Below, one piece after another: positions 10,404-22,560 of a stretch of DNA of 64,000 nt. Both the position numbers and the translations under genes were made by a program. This stretch comes from Turritopsis dohrnii (lineage: Eukaryota; Cnidaria; Hydrozoa; Anthoathecata; Oceaniidae), in contig BQMF02000275.1 of NCBI GenBank assembly GCA_027922465.2, forward strand, positions 496,001 through 560,000. Reading direction: 5' to 3'. The first letter of the stretch is position 1; the number at the start of each line of letters is the position of its first letter. Below the pieces are notes generated by a model that saw nothing but the letters and a program-made list of their open reading frames with translations, had not been told where the DNA came from and did not search any database.

Positions 10404-12278
10404 AGGGTCTGTTATAAAAAAGGTCTCGCTGACACGAAAAAATAAAATTGGTTCAAATAGGTTTTTATTATGTTTTTCCGATTCTTCAGGTCTTTTGTTT
10501 TCAGAAAAACATAGCTTTTTGATGACTGTGTCTCGAAATTTTCAAAAATCGAGACTTTACTTAATGCTGGTAACAAATTTGTTTTGTCGGACGGAATTTT
10601 TTCTATTTAAGTTTATAGATCTTTAAAAGATCACATAGATTTCGCTAAGGTATTGTTTTATGACAATTCAAAGCTTATAAAACAACTTAATTGGAAAAGT
10701 AAGGCATGAAACCTTCCCGAAAAGAATTATGGTTCAAAAAATCGTTTAAGTCAGTGCTCCCTATTTTTTTTCCGTCCGACAATAAAGTCGAATCAAAAAA
10801 GTTCTTCAGAGCAAAATAAAGGACAACTACCAAATGTTTATGTTTCTAAAGTATCGATGTATATAAGAAAGATTATCATTTTAACTTGAAATACCTAATG
10901 TTGGTTTGTAATTGTCTGGAATTGCGGTTTATTTTGAATGATTCCGTCCGACAAAAATAGACGAAAAAATTCTTCACTTCCAACCACCTCCAGAACATCA
11001 AAAAAAGTTCTTATTTTTTTCTCCTCAACTCTTACCAACTTACTTAATTTAGAAGGTCTAACGATAATCCCCCTCCTGGAGAATTGCCCCGCGGAAAATT
11101 GTCCCCGGAGCATTGCCCCACCCCCTGGATATGGGGTGGCAATCTTTCAGGGGAGGATTGTCCTAGAACCAATTTTGAATTCAATAAATTTCTCATGCTA
11201 TTTGCATGTTTTATCCAATTTCAAATAATCATTCAACCAAGTTATTGCTTCGAATTCCAAATTCAAATTTGATTCGATTCGAATTCACATAATGGTATTC
11301 TTATGACGAAGATGTTGTCATTTGTTGTCATGAATTATCCAATATACCTGACGAAAATCACTGTGCTTTGTGTTTGGGGGAATACATACAATGTAAAGAT
11401 GAAGAATGTATGCGATGCCCTGGTTTATGTCAGCAATGGTTTCAGGGACATTGTTTCTTTCAGTAAATTTACAACTTGAAGTACTTTTTCTGTTGTATTT
11501 GATGTTCTCTTTGATTTATTCACTTTTTGTCGGACGGAAATTTCGAGTGATATTAGTCAAATTATAGCTTTTCCTGGTTTCCTGGCGGTATAAAACTATA
11601 ATGTCTTTTGTATTTACCGCTAGATGCAAATAGCTAATGACCTTTTGCTTTTTATCTTTCAAAAACGTATGATAATTAAAAGTTTTACCAGTTTTTCTGC
11701 ATTTTATTGTCGGACGGAGGTTGATTAAATGGCGCATCAATATCTTGTAATTTAAAAATTGGCCTCTTATATCATGGTGGTAAGTTGGAGACACTCTCTA
11801 GAAATAAGAATTAGGTCATTTTTTCCAAAAAAAATTTTATACATTTCTGAGTCAACATCGCTTCCGTCCGACAATTCCGTCCGACAAAACTTCTATTAGG
11901 GTGAATTTCGGCTCATATCGTTAGGTGTTGATCATGTACATGTTAAAAACTTTGTTTACATCGTTTAGTATATACTAAGTTATTATTTAAGGCATATCTC
12001 GTATGGAACTTCATGTTATTTTCGATAGAATAGCTAAAAAACCTTTAGTCCTGTCCAATCTCAATTTCTATCGATTCCGTCCGACAATTTACTTTTCCTT
12101 GTGATATTATAAAAGAAAAAACTTTTTTGATCTCACTCTTAATTGTTTTGGAAGAAGTTGGGTCCATACCAGCTAATCAACACTTAAAAATAGCACAATT
12201 GTTCCTCTAAAGTTTTTTGTGAGCGTTTAAAGTATCGCTTTTCCGTCCGACAATAAACTGAATAAAAAAACAGACCCT
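10404..12278. mobile_element. TIR element with repeated TCCGTCCGACAA motif, inserted in DIRS RT/RNase H
   Basis: Its ends are AGGGTCTGTT (10404-10413) and AACAGACCCT (12269-12278), and it splits the DIRS coding sequence between the QYRA connection motif and RNase H. Copy 1 lacks it, so the insertion is certain. Inside are nine copies of a 12-14 bp motif (TTCCGTCCGACAA or its complement) at about 10584, 10770, 10941, 11527, 11706, 11862, 11874, 12074 and 12241. The target duplication is unresolved. I see no transposase; one short Cys-rich frame is present (11293-11466). Superfamily unknown. Confidence 0.8.
11293..11466 (+). other. short Cys/His-rich (PHD-like) reading frame, possible exon relic
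   Basis: A 57-codon frame between stops, without a usable ATG at its start, carries HCALCLGEY, QCKDEEC and MRCPGLCQQWFQGHC. The Cys spacing and the WFxxHC ending resemble the second half of a PHD-type zinc finger. It lies inside the TCCGTCCGACAA element, so it may be a decayed exon of the parental transposon. There is no homologue in the window to test it, and chance cannot be excluded. Confidence 0.35.
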
Positions 12279-13157
12279 AAGGGCCATTTAGAGACAACAA
12301 ATCAGCAAGTTGGCTCACGGTCAAGATAACGACTCTCCCATTACTTTAAATCGGGAGACAAAGGAAAAACTGTCATGGTGGATTCAGAACCTGCACCTTT
12401 CACATGGTGGGTCACTGACAACACCACCTCCTCAATTAGTAATATCGTAAGATGCATCCCAGCAAGGCTGGGGAGCGTTTTCCAAGGGTCATCATACGAG
12501 AGATCAGTGGTGAGCCTAGGAGAGAACTCAGCATATAAATGTTCTGGCATTAAAGGTGGCAAAGTTTGCAATCTTGTCATTTCACCGAATGTTTCCAAAT
12601 GCATTGTCCATTCACATCCAAATGGGCAACATAGTGGCTCTGACGTATCTCTTAAAAATGGGGGTTACCAAGAGCGAAGTTTTATTAAAGCTGAGCAAAG
12701 AGATTTGGAAATATCTTCTTCACCACCAGATCATGATTACTGCAGAGTACCTGCCAGGAGTTCTGAATATGAGTGATTCCAGCGAGTGGAAGCTAAAGCT
12801 GCAAGTATTTCGAGATCTCTGTTGTGCAAGGTGGACTCCATGCATGGATCTGTTTGCCTCAAGACTGTCTCATCAAGTACCACTCTGTTTTTCATAGAAG
12901 GTGGTTACAGGATGCACTCCAGGCATGTTGGGCTCAACTGTAAGGGTATGCTTTTACACCCTTTTCTCTAATCGGCAAAGTTTTGTGGAAAGTTCGAACA
13001 GATCAGGCAACAGTTCTATTAGTAACACCAGCCTGGCAGGGCCAAGCATGGTATCCTCAACTTTTGAGATTGTCCATCCAAAATCCAATTTTGCTTCCAT
13101 TGAGTCCAGATCTGTTACGGAATCCACTGGGGAAGAAGCACCCCTTAGTTCTAGCTG
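12279..13157 (+). pseudogene. DIRS copy 2 RNase H and pre-recombinase region
   Basis: Continues the DIRS polyprotein after the insertion: the AKFAILSFHRMFPNAL and HHQIMITAEYLPGVLN region of RNase H, then MDLFASRLSHQ, VTPAWQGQAWYPQLL and ILLPLSPDLL. Relative to copy 1, a 27-bp deletion between short AAT repeats removes the NVEADTMSR box, including a catalytic Asp of RNase H. Frames change at least twice. Confidence 0.8.
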
Positions 13158-13176
13158 AAAACCTTCAGCTAATTGC

Positions 13177-13675
13177 ATGAACAATCTCAGGGATGGGCTC
13201 CAAGCAAGGGGAATATCAAAAAATGCTTCAGACCTTATCACATCATCCCGAAGGAAAAGTACATTATCTCATTACAAATCGGCCTGGGGTAAGTGGAATA
13301 GCTGGTGTGATCGAAGACAGATTGATCCCATTCGATGCCGTTTGGAATATGTTTTGGAGTTTTTATCGGATCTTTTTGAAGAGGGACTGGAGTACAGTAC
13401 TTTTGCTGGCTGTAGATCTGCATTGTCAGCCTTTTATGATCTAGTAGAAGGTGTTCCAGTAGGTCAGCATCCTTTAGTGTCATCTTCACTGACAGGTGTC
13501 TATAATAAAAGGTTCCCCAGACCATAATATACATTTATTTGGGATGTAGATAAAATATTCAAGTATTTGTCAACTCTAGGTATTCATAACATTTCTTACA
13601 AATTGTTGACACTTAAGTTGACCACGCTACTAGTCTTAACATCAACAGCGAGAGCACATGAGATCTGTTTACTTG
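13177..13675 (+). pseudogene. DIRS tyrosine recombinase, N-terminal part
   Basis: The frame encodes a core-binding SAM-like domain (SHYKSAWGKWNSWC, LEYVLEFLSDLF, FAGCRSALSAFYDL), meets a TAA at 13525-13527, and continues in the same frame with VDKIFKYLSTLGIHN and TLLVLTSTARAHEI, where a recombinase catalytic domain begins (the A/S-R-A-x-E-I motif). It breaks off at about 13675. DIRS elements use this enzyme instead of a DDE integrase. Only the left half remains. Confidence 0.85.
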
Positions 13676-14330
13676 ATTGACTAATTAACAGAACGGCAAC
13701 GAGAACGTAAACGCCTCGACCAAGCTTTCCTCACGTTGCCGTTGCCGTTCTCGTCTTTGTTTCGTAAAGTCCCTAATGGCGAGCAGGGAAAAACATGGCC
13801 AAATTATGCATATCAGTACTATATAAGGAATAGGTCTCTGAACCTCGGAGAACTCAATGAACGATAAAGTGATAGGATTTGACTATTATTCAATTTATCA
13901 TAATGAGCATCATCTAGGAAGTTTTGAAAGTTCACATTCTACAGTCAGGTTTATCGGGATAGTAAACAATTTTGACTTTAGTGAATATTAAATAAAGTCT
14001 GTTTCAAATTTCATATTTTACATGACCATGTTTTCAGATATTGAACTTTCATGAGTCGATCTTAAATCATGTAAGAAGTCCAAAAATTGATATAACCTGT
14101 CCGAAAAATTGATATAGTCTTTTTAATTTACAAATGTTTCGGTATAATTCTGAGACTGGATTGTATCAAGAAGTTGGGATTGTTTGAGTAAAAGGTTTGA
14201 TCATATCAAGGCCATAGTTTCATAATTTCGTTTTGGCATCCACAAAATCCCGGGAATTTTACGAATTTTTACCCCGGAAAAGGGGATATGTTGATTTTAA
14301 TTTCATCCTATCCATCCTCTCCGAAATGTT
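13676..14330. other. non-coding gap between DIRS copy 2 and the kinase gene
   Basis: Contains a short inverted repeat (AGAACGGCAACG near 13689 against CGTTGCCGTTCT near 13745) immediately after the DIRS truncation point, possibly a fragment of a small inverted-repeat element. The right part should include the 3' UTR of the minus-strand kinase. No other feature seen. Confidence 0.4.
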
Positions 14331-17300
14331 TCAGGATAACGATTCCTTCATAGGCGAATTCCAACTGATGAAGTGATCTCTTTCTACCGCTGTGACGTCA
14401 TGCGCACGTTTCACCTCCCAGTCTTCATCAAAATCGTCAAAATTACTTGTGTCACTTTGGAAGGCCACTTTTGGCTTAATTGGGGGCTAAAGAAAAAAGA
14501 AAATAACCATGTTATAACAGTAGAGACTTCGTTTGAAATCATAGTATCTTATGTTCATAGTTAGTATAAGCGGATGCTATGAAGAATATATTCGATGTCA
14601 AACGAGTGTTAAGAGCAGAAAAGAAAAACGAACAATGTAATCAACTGGTAAATATACCCGCGCGTTACAAAATTATTTTATTTTCAAGATATTAAACTGT
14701 TGCTATGCCAAAAATCTTTCCGGGTATTTTAATTGCCTGTAAGATATTAGGCCCAGATGTTGCATAGCAACAGCTGAATTGCAAACTTTCTTTGTTGTGA
14801 AGAGCAAGACGATACTACCTTGAGTTTCCTGTTGTACACATCTTCCCAATTTATGTAACGTAACCAAACATGGCTCTTCACGTCTTCAGTGCCATTCTAA
14901 CCAAAAAGAAAGAAAGTTTTACGACAATCGTTCGTTTTTTGTAAGTTAATTGAATACATTTGCTCACTGATAATTAATTTTATGACTAATTATGGCTAAT
15001 TATGGCTTAGTTAATTTAGAAGGAAAAGGGTGAGGTGAGCGCAGGAAGGGGTTGTTTGAAGAAACCGAAATCAAAATAAATGCAATAGTCCTTTACAGTA
15101 CTTCCTAAAATGATTGCTTATGGTGTTATGAATACACTTCTTAAATGTTTTAATATTAAAAGTTTGTGAAATTATTTGATTCTTGCTATTATCCCCATAC
15201 TAAACTAGTGACAGTTCCAACAGTAATATCATTAGGATACAATAATGGCTTCTACAGAGTCAGTGGATTATTATTCGGTGACTTAAGATCTACACACAAT
15301 ATATACACAATTATGATGCTTACCTGGCCTTTACCTAAACGTTTGCTTCTGTCAACTACAACTAAACTCTTAATGAAGTCTCTAAAAGAAAATATCAAAA
15401 ATAGTCACGGAGATAAACGATTAATTGAGCAAAACATCTGCTTCGTACATAGACATATTTTTTAGTTATGATAAAAAAGCAAATCGAAAAGTTTGTTGTT
15501 GTTGCTCATGTAACCTTTTGCCAGGAGCTGTTGGTATCCTTCTGGCGATTCTAGGGCAATATCCTGACCAATTAACTTAGACCTAACCCTTACCCCCCTC
15601 TTATTATTGATTGTCGGGCAAATGTCTGGTCGGGTTACTGTTCGGGAAGGCAAATATCCGTCGGGCGACTGTCCGGTCAGGTTAATGTTCAGATTCTGTC
15701 ATAGGGACGATGAGAAGAGATACGCTCATTAAAAGGGACTTTTCTTTACTTAATTATTACTTAATGATTTACTTAACAAAAATAACAAACATTTAATTTG
15801 ACATCTCCATCTCCAGTATGGACATATAAAAGAGAATGATTTGCAACTTCTAAAGCCTCACAATTGTAATATTAAAATCCTTTATGTCAGGATTTTCATG
15901 ATGTAAACCTCGCCTCTTATTTCACTGCGTTTTGTTTCACATGGGCGAATTTATACAAATCTTTATGTGTCACTGTAGCAAATCAAAGAATTTAAAAGAA
16001 ATTTAAAAGAAATGCATACACATCTTGGACGTTCATTCACTACTTCACTGCTGCTTCACTCTCAAAATGTCGAACGACCGTTTAAGTGAATTTCAACGAC
16101 TTCGATAAAATCCATCTTTGAAGGCAATGAAACAGATGCTATAATACTCGTCTCATACGCCTCATACGTTTTCAATTTGTTGAGCCGACAATCTCTACAA
16201 AACTCTACACAATGTGCAGATTATCTATCCACAAGTTGCGCCTATCCTAATTAACACCTACCATAAACTAGCTCGACTATCATTAACAGCAAAGAGGGTA
16301 TCTCTAGAGGGTATTATGTAGGGCGAAAATTAAGCAATTAAGCTCTAGAAACAGCACCCTTAATAGAAAACACGACGTCTTTTTGCTCCAGGTGTGATAA
16401 TAGTTTGTTTAGCTGACGATATAGCAGGCGCAGGAAAGCTAGTAAATTATCAAAGTGGTGGGGCAACGTGATAAAGAAGGGTTATAACGTCGCTTACGCT
16501 TATTTTGAAGGATCAATTACTACTGAAAGAAGCTGGAGGGTATTTTCGCAAATGCTGACATCATGATTACCACTGAGAGCCAACGACACCTAGGAGCCAC
16601 GATCGGAAGACAAGTGTTTTGTACGAAATACGCTGAGGTGAGGAAAAGTGATGTGATAAACTGAGCCGGCTATCCACCTCTGCGAAATCCGAACCACATG
16701 CTGCCTACGATGCAGTCACGCATGATGTGCTCAGCAAGTATACATGCTTGATGCGAACCAAGCCCGCTAAAACACTCAACGATGTCATCATACAAGAAAT
16801 TTTACCAGTTCAGTTTGATATCAGACTGACTTACCTTTGTGCTCACTACCAGTTCGCCATGGTAGTCGGGGTATTCCCACCTGTCCAAAATCTCTGAGTC
16901 ACAGTACGACTGATCGCTCCCACTCGTCACATTCGTGATCACACACAAGGACGGGTTATTCCAGACACATTTATATCATTAGTCAGATAAAGTGAAATAT
17001 TGTAAACGACTCTGATAAGGGTGCCTTAAGGACGTTGAGCGGACACAAACGCCACATGCTTCGCAAAATCTCCAAATGCCGGCATTTTCGTATCAACATT
17101 TGCTACCCATTGCGGAGTTTGGGATTGCTCTCAAAAAAGGAGAACTTTGCAATGCAATTAACTTGAAATACAAGAGAACCTTAAGAGCACTACTTTTCTT
17201 TTGTTTTTGTAACTAAATTGCAAAAAGGTGAGTGAGTAATGATTTGTCACAATAAAGTCCATGACTTTGACGGTTGAATCTTGTCCAAATATTGCCTACA

Positions 17301-20300
17301 ACGTGGAAAGCTGAACCTCCTCTACAACTTGTCGACGGCAGAAGCATAAATGACTTAGAAGGGGATGGAACAAGACCCAAAATTTGAGCCAGAGGGTTTG
17401 GTGAGATGAACAGAATGCATTTCTTGATACTCACAGTCGGGGACCCAGTGTCACCTTACGACAGAAAAAGTGTAAAACAAAAGCATAAACAAGAGAAGAA
17501 GAGGCAGTATAACCACTGCATTATGAACATAGAACATGACACCTTTACGCCATCGGTATTTTCGGTTTCAGGAGCAATGATTGTTGAATGCACTATGTTT
17601 CATACGCATGTGACCGAGAAGCTTGCGATTAAGACTGGTAAGAGGTATGAACGGATACTTTCCATAATAAAGGTCTGTTCTTATCTTGAAGTCAACTTTG
17701 ATATGCGTGCAAGGAAGCCACAACCATTACTTCAAAATGTTGATGAATTGTAAATTGCTTCTAGTTTGGAATTTTTGTAACATATGTTTGATATTAGGTT
17801 TTAATAAGCGTTTTATGAACGTTTCGGACGTTAGAAAGACGCCTGACCGACGCTGAAAGTATACAAGAAAATATATTGTATGAAGTCACGAAGAACCACT
17901 GTTTAAAAATTGAGCACAAAATAAACGGAATTTTTTCGGTTCATTTCTGGTTGCTTGCTATGATCATAAAAGGCCATTGAAGCCTTTATTTTTAAGAACT
18001 ACTAGAGGGAGTATCATAAATGCTTTTGCCGAAATTTCAAAAATATTGAGCCAAGCTTCACTTGAATGGATTTATAGACGTTGCAATTCCTTCTCTTTTT
18101 ATATGCCCATGTCTGTTGCTTTGTTTATGTCAGCAAAAGCTGGAATGGATACATTGGGGGGAGGACATGCACACGCATTCTAAAAAGGATGTTCGCCTTT
18201 TTATCAGTGTTCACTTGATATTTGCACCTTGTAGTCACTAATAGTTTGTGTAAATGTTTATAGTAGTGTGTCATTGTGAATTTTCGAGGCTTAGATATCC
18301 AATCAAGTTAGGAGCACAAAATTCATTTTTGATTTGGATGGGTACATGTGATGGAAGGTGTCAAAAATCTCGTGTATGTTATATTAATGGATGATGCCCC
18401 CATAAATAAAATTGGTTACTAACTTTAGAGGCAAGTACTTACTGTTGTTCAGTATTCTTCACAAAACTTGGCCAGATGATATGACAAGATAATATTTTTT
18501 CATAAAGCCCAAATGGATGGTCGTCAACAAAAGGAGCTTCTCTAGAGTGAAAATAGAAACATCCAGCAACAGTTAAATTTATTAGTTATATGGTTCTTAA
18601 ATGTTCAATATCCAAACTAATTTCGAACGAATTTCATGGTCTCTTCATCAATTTCTTTATAAATAAACATAATTCAAACTTTCCATGAATCGAACGATTT
18701 TACGGTCTTTTAGGTATTCGAATTAAAGAAATTTGATTGTATAATTTTATTAGAACAAAAGCTTAGGAGTTTGTTGAAAAATAAGAATAAAATGTGGTTC
18801 AAATTCTTGTATAACACATTAAGAACTCACACTGATGATGATTTTTTCAATAAGAACAGAACAATTCAGGGTTCAGATTTTTATTTAGGGAGAAAACACC
18901 TTAATCAAAAACATTTTTCCAGCGATGAAACACTTACCCCACCAACAGTTCATAAGTTAGTATGCCTAGCGCCCACCAATCACACGTCGAGTCGTGGCCC
19001 TTCCCTTGAATAGCTTCTGGAGATAGATATTCGGGTGTACCACATAGCGTCCATGTTCTAATAACCAAACAAAGTAAACACATTATGAAACCTTTCTTTT
19101 CTTCACACAGCTTTTACCTTTCCATGATTTCTGTAACACAGTTTGCTATCTTAGCAAGTCGTTAGGTGAGAATTATTTTGTTCTAGCTATCTCCACTTTT
19201 TTTAAAATGAGAAACGTTTTAAATTTCATAACCTCACTGAATCTTTAAGAAACCATCAAGATAAGACTGCCGTTTGAAGAAGATTTTGCGCTTGTTTTTG
19301 GAAAAAGCTCCCGGAGAAGGAACAAATTAACCCTGAAAAGCTTGAAAACAATCGGGGCTCATTTACCATGAAAATGAAAATGAAAATTTTTTAAAAAGTT
19401 TTTAAAAAAGACTTTTAAATTGAGATGGTGTCAACATTACTCATATATGTTAAAGTTCATAGTTTTTTGAGTTTTTCAAACCTAGTTAGCAGTAGTTCCG
19501 TACAAACATTTATCCTTTTACTGACTTAGAAACCAGACTCAGGCGGAAAGACTACGTGTTTAAACAGACCTTTGGAAAAAACTTTAACGAAACTTTCACT
19601 TACGTATCATGAAGGATTTTCGAGAAACCAAAATCTGTAAATTTCAAATGTCCATCTTTATCGAGCAACAAATTTTCAGGTTTTAGATCTCTGTAGACGA
19701 TGTCTTTCTCGTGCAGATATCCCAACACAGATATGATTTCGGCCACGTAAAATAGCGCGTCATTGGCTGCAAGACGCCCTTGGCTACGCAGGTAGGTAAA
19801 CAGCTCGCCTCCAGGTACGTATTCCATAAGCATGTACAAACAACGATCATCTCGATAAGTCCAATAACTGAAAGAAATGCATTACTCTGTAACGCACAAC
19901 TCCCTGTTCAACATTAAAGTTACTGGTGATAACCTTTAACTATTATCAGAGTTGTCAGGGGGTAAATTATGTAATTAATGTCGCTTGACGTAAGATTATT
20001 TGTTTTACAAATCCTTGTATTCCAATAAATGTTTTTTTGATGCTTATATTAATTCAAATATCACCGGATATACTTTTGCTTTAAGCGGCTCTGTGGTTAC
20101 GGATAACCACCATAACTTTACCAAGCGATTCATCTCTACAATCCTCATTAGGGAGTGTATGCAACCACATCGTCAATGTGGATGGCAAACGTATTCAGAC
20201 AAAGACAACGTTTTCTTTGTGGAACTTGCTTAAAAAGAAGGTCCTGTTACCTCTTACGAATGGCTGATCTGTGGTAAGTTGGTCCAGATTTTCGTTCTTG

Positions 20301-22560
20301 AAGGGAAAAGAAGTTTTGACGATGAATTCTCTTTCTTTTCTTCGTTTATCAATTGAATTGTTTCTTTAACAAAAATAAGCTCCTTAAGCTTTCATTTCTT
20401 AATAATCTGATTATCTAAAGCTACGTTTACAAAACATGTCTTGTAGCAGCGTTTCTGCGGATGAAGATTTGTTGGTTTGTACGTTCTTGTTAGTTAAAGG
20501 AAGTTGTTAAGATATTTTGAGCTAAGAAATGGGACCAGGGGATACTTAAACCTGTATTTAAAGCAAACAACGGTAGTAAAATGTTCAAAACCTTTCATCT
20601 CTCAAAAAGCAACAATTTAAATTTTATCGCCTAAGTTTTAATTGCCATTTGTCTGACAATCTTTTATAACAGGCCAAAGATTGAACATGGTGATTATGAC
20701 AAGCGCGATGACCATGAGGTTACTGATGGACGATATTTTGAGAATTTCTGTTAAGCAACTATTAAGTAAGTCTAGGTCAAAAGAAGTTCTTATTAGCTTT
20801 TATTAAAGGTATATGGGCATGTAGCTCAAAAATAACCATGGGCTTCGACATTTTTTTAAAAAATTATTTAATTAGACCTCACAAGCAAGACATTGCCATC
20901 AGAGTTAAGTAACTGACGATGAGTCAATTTGATGATAATCTCTTGTTTGTGAAGCTATATTCATTCAAGTTCTTTGACTTCGAAATAAGCAAGCACTGAA
21001 ACTATGCAAATTGAAAAACCGCTGTGGGTGCTGCTCTCTTGAATTGATGGCTGTTCAAAAATAAACATTTTCAGAAAAACCAAAACAAAATGACTCATAC
21101 TGAGAGATGATTAAAATAAACATTTTACAATTTCAAGGCGATTATGATAATCGTCTCAGTATAAGCCAAACTTAATATTATGAAATGAATATACATGCTT
21201 ACCATTTGATGATAAAAGGATGATCAGTACATTTTAAAACTTCTCTCTCGCTGTTTACATGTTCCACTTGGTTTAATTTAATGATATCTTTCATTCGCAT
21301 TATTTTTATGGCGTACACATTGCCGCCACTCTTTTTCTCGGCAAGAAATACACGCCCAAATGTTCCAGTACCTGCGTAAGATAACTCTGATAAATAAAAT
21401 TCTCATTCTGGAAATTACAAATTGCAGACTTCCTGTCTTAAGCAACCTTTTCATCAGGCACTTCACAAGGTAAAGAGTCTGGGAATGACTTCACAGCGGT
21501 TATGTTTTTTACACGATTATGTCAGCATAAAATCAATTTAATTCCCTTTTAAAACTGGGCAAAAATCATAGTTCAATGTGTACCAGGAAAATCAACTAAT
21601 GATAGAATGGTTTTGCTCGCTGACACAGAAAGCTTCTGGGTAAACTCTTATAAAAATGATTGAATGGGCGAGGCATAACACTAGTATAGCCTCACTTTTC
21701 CTAATGCCAATTCCATAAGTTTACATCACAAATTAACTGAATAACAAAGACAAAGAACACATACCTAGCGTTATAGTTATATCCAACATGTTTAAGTTAA
21801 GGTCATGGAACTGATCTTCGTGTGAGTTATCATCCTTTTGATACTCTTCATTGATTGAGTTATCAACACGAAAGGTATCATCTTCTTTTTCTTTAGTGGT
21901 ATCACGTGATTCATTTTCATTGCTCTGATTGGTAAATTTATAAAACTCTTGAAAATTACGCTTTGCTATGTAGTAACCATCCTTTGATGTTTTTAGTTCT
22001 AGATTAACTGCCTTATCAACAGTTTGTATATTGATGCTTGATAATTGTGTTAGGGTGCGGTTTTCTATTTTAAACTTGCTTTGAGGAGAATATTTACTGG
22101 TCTGATTTGCTTGACATTTGACGTCAGGTGTTAATGTATCTGTCGTTGTTTTTTTAGATGGCGTCGGCGTACTTGGTAAGGAGCTGGAATCAAAAGATGT
22201 TTTAAAAGTATTGAGTATTACTGTTTTTGAGTTACTGTTTATCAGTTTTATGGAGACTAGCGGAGATATGGCATTGGTCACATTTAAAGTTTCTGTGCAC
22301 GGTGTTGAATGAGGTGTTGGAGGTTTGTTCTCTTCAGAAGTTACGGAAGGTTCAACAACATTTATATGCGGTTTAGCAATTGCGTTGACGTCTTCATTTT
22401 TAGTCGATGTTTTGCAATTGTTTTTAGATAAAGTACATTTCGAATTTGACGTGAGTTCTTCCTTGCCTTTTCCTCTTTTACTTCGTCTATGTAGACTGCC
22501 AAGAAATCCTGTTATAGATCTGGTCTTGGATTTTTCTTTGTTTTTTCTTTTTGTAGACAT
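14331..22560 (-). CDS. PRKX/PKA-like AGC serine/threonine kinase, eight exons
   Basis: Exons (minus): 22560-21765, 21371-21203, 19867-19604, 19057-18938, 18541-18443, 15381-15324, 14896-14819, 14486-14331. All junctions are GT..AG, phases agree, and the 1740 coding bases end in TGA, giving 579 residues. Residues 1-258 are a Ser/Thr/Lys-rich, probably disordered extension. The kinase domain follows: Gly loop GTGTFGRV (266-273), Lys288, [13 protein letters not shown], catalytic Asp382 in [11 protein letters not shown] Asp400, activation-loop Thr413 in [11 protein letters not shown], then the AGC tail with [13 protein letters not shown]. The sequence [13 protein letters not shown] matches PRKX more closely than PKA-C. 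ATG 22560 is chosen for fit; the frame stays open upstream to 22662, so a longer start or 5' intron is possible. The usual FxxF end is absent or degenerate. Confidence 0.9.
16390..17756 (+). pseudogene. LINE-like retrotransposon fossil, antisense in kinase intron 5
   Basis: Scattered frames on the plus strand spell an RT and its C-terminal extension in order: [13 protein letters not shown] (catalytic box, about 16417), [14 protein letters not shown] (about 16560), [19 protein letters not shown] (about 16660), [15 protein letters not shown] (about 17100) and, finally, an open frame 17406-17753 with [20 protein letters not shown]. These match a family of RT proteins common in cnidarians (from memory). 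Multiple stops and frameshifts show age. It lies between kinase exons at 15381 and 18443 and does not disturb them. Confidence 0.8.

Larger units (their letters stand above)
8040..13675 (+). mobile_element. DIRS-type retrotransposon copy 2, 3'-truncated, split by an insertion
   Basis: The plus-strand order is gag, RT, RNase H, tyrosine recombinase, the order expected for DIRS elements. It is interrupted at 10404-12278 by a TIR element. The recombinase stops at about 13675, before its catalytic Arg-His-Arg-Tyr residues, so the 3' end is missing. The 5' limit is uncertain; 8040-8275 is probably its untranslated leader. Several stops and frame changes show it is inactive. Confidence 0.85.

Noticed and set aside
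10584..12253. CRISPR-like spaced repeats of TCCGTCCGACAA
   Set aside because: Motifs are in both orientations with irregular spacing of 12-600 bp inside a eukaryotic transposon; not a CRISPR array.
16830..16965. minus-strand exon-like segment with a good GT donor
   Set aside because: It is the complement of the plus-strand LINE fossil, whose motifs run through this stretch in order.
17213..17434. 73-codon minus-strand frame
   Set aside because: Antisense of the same LINE fossil C-terminal region.
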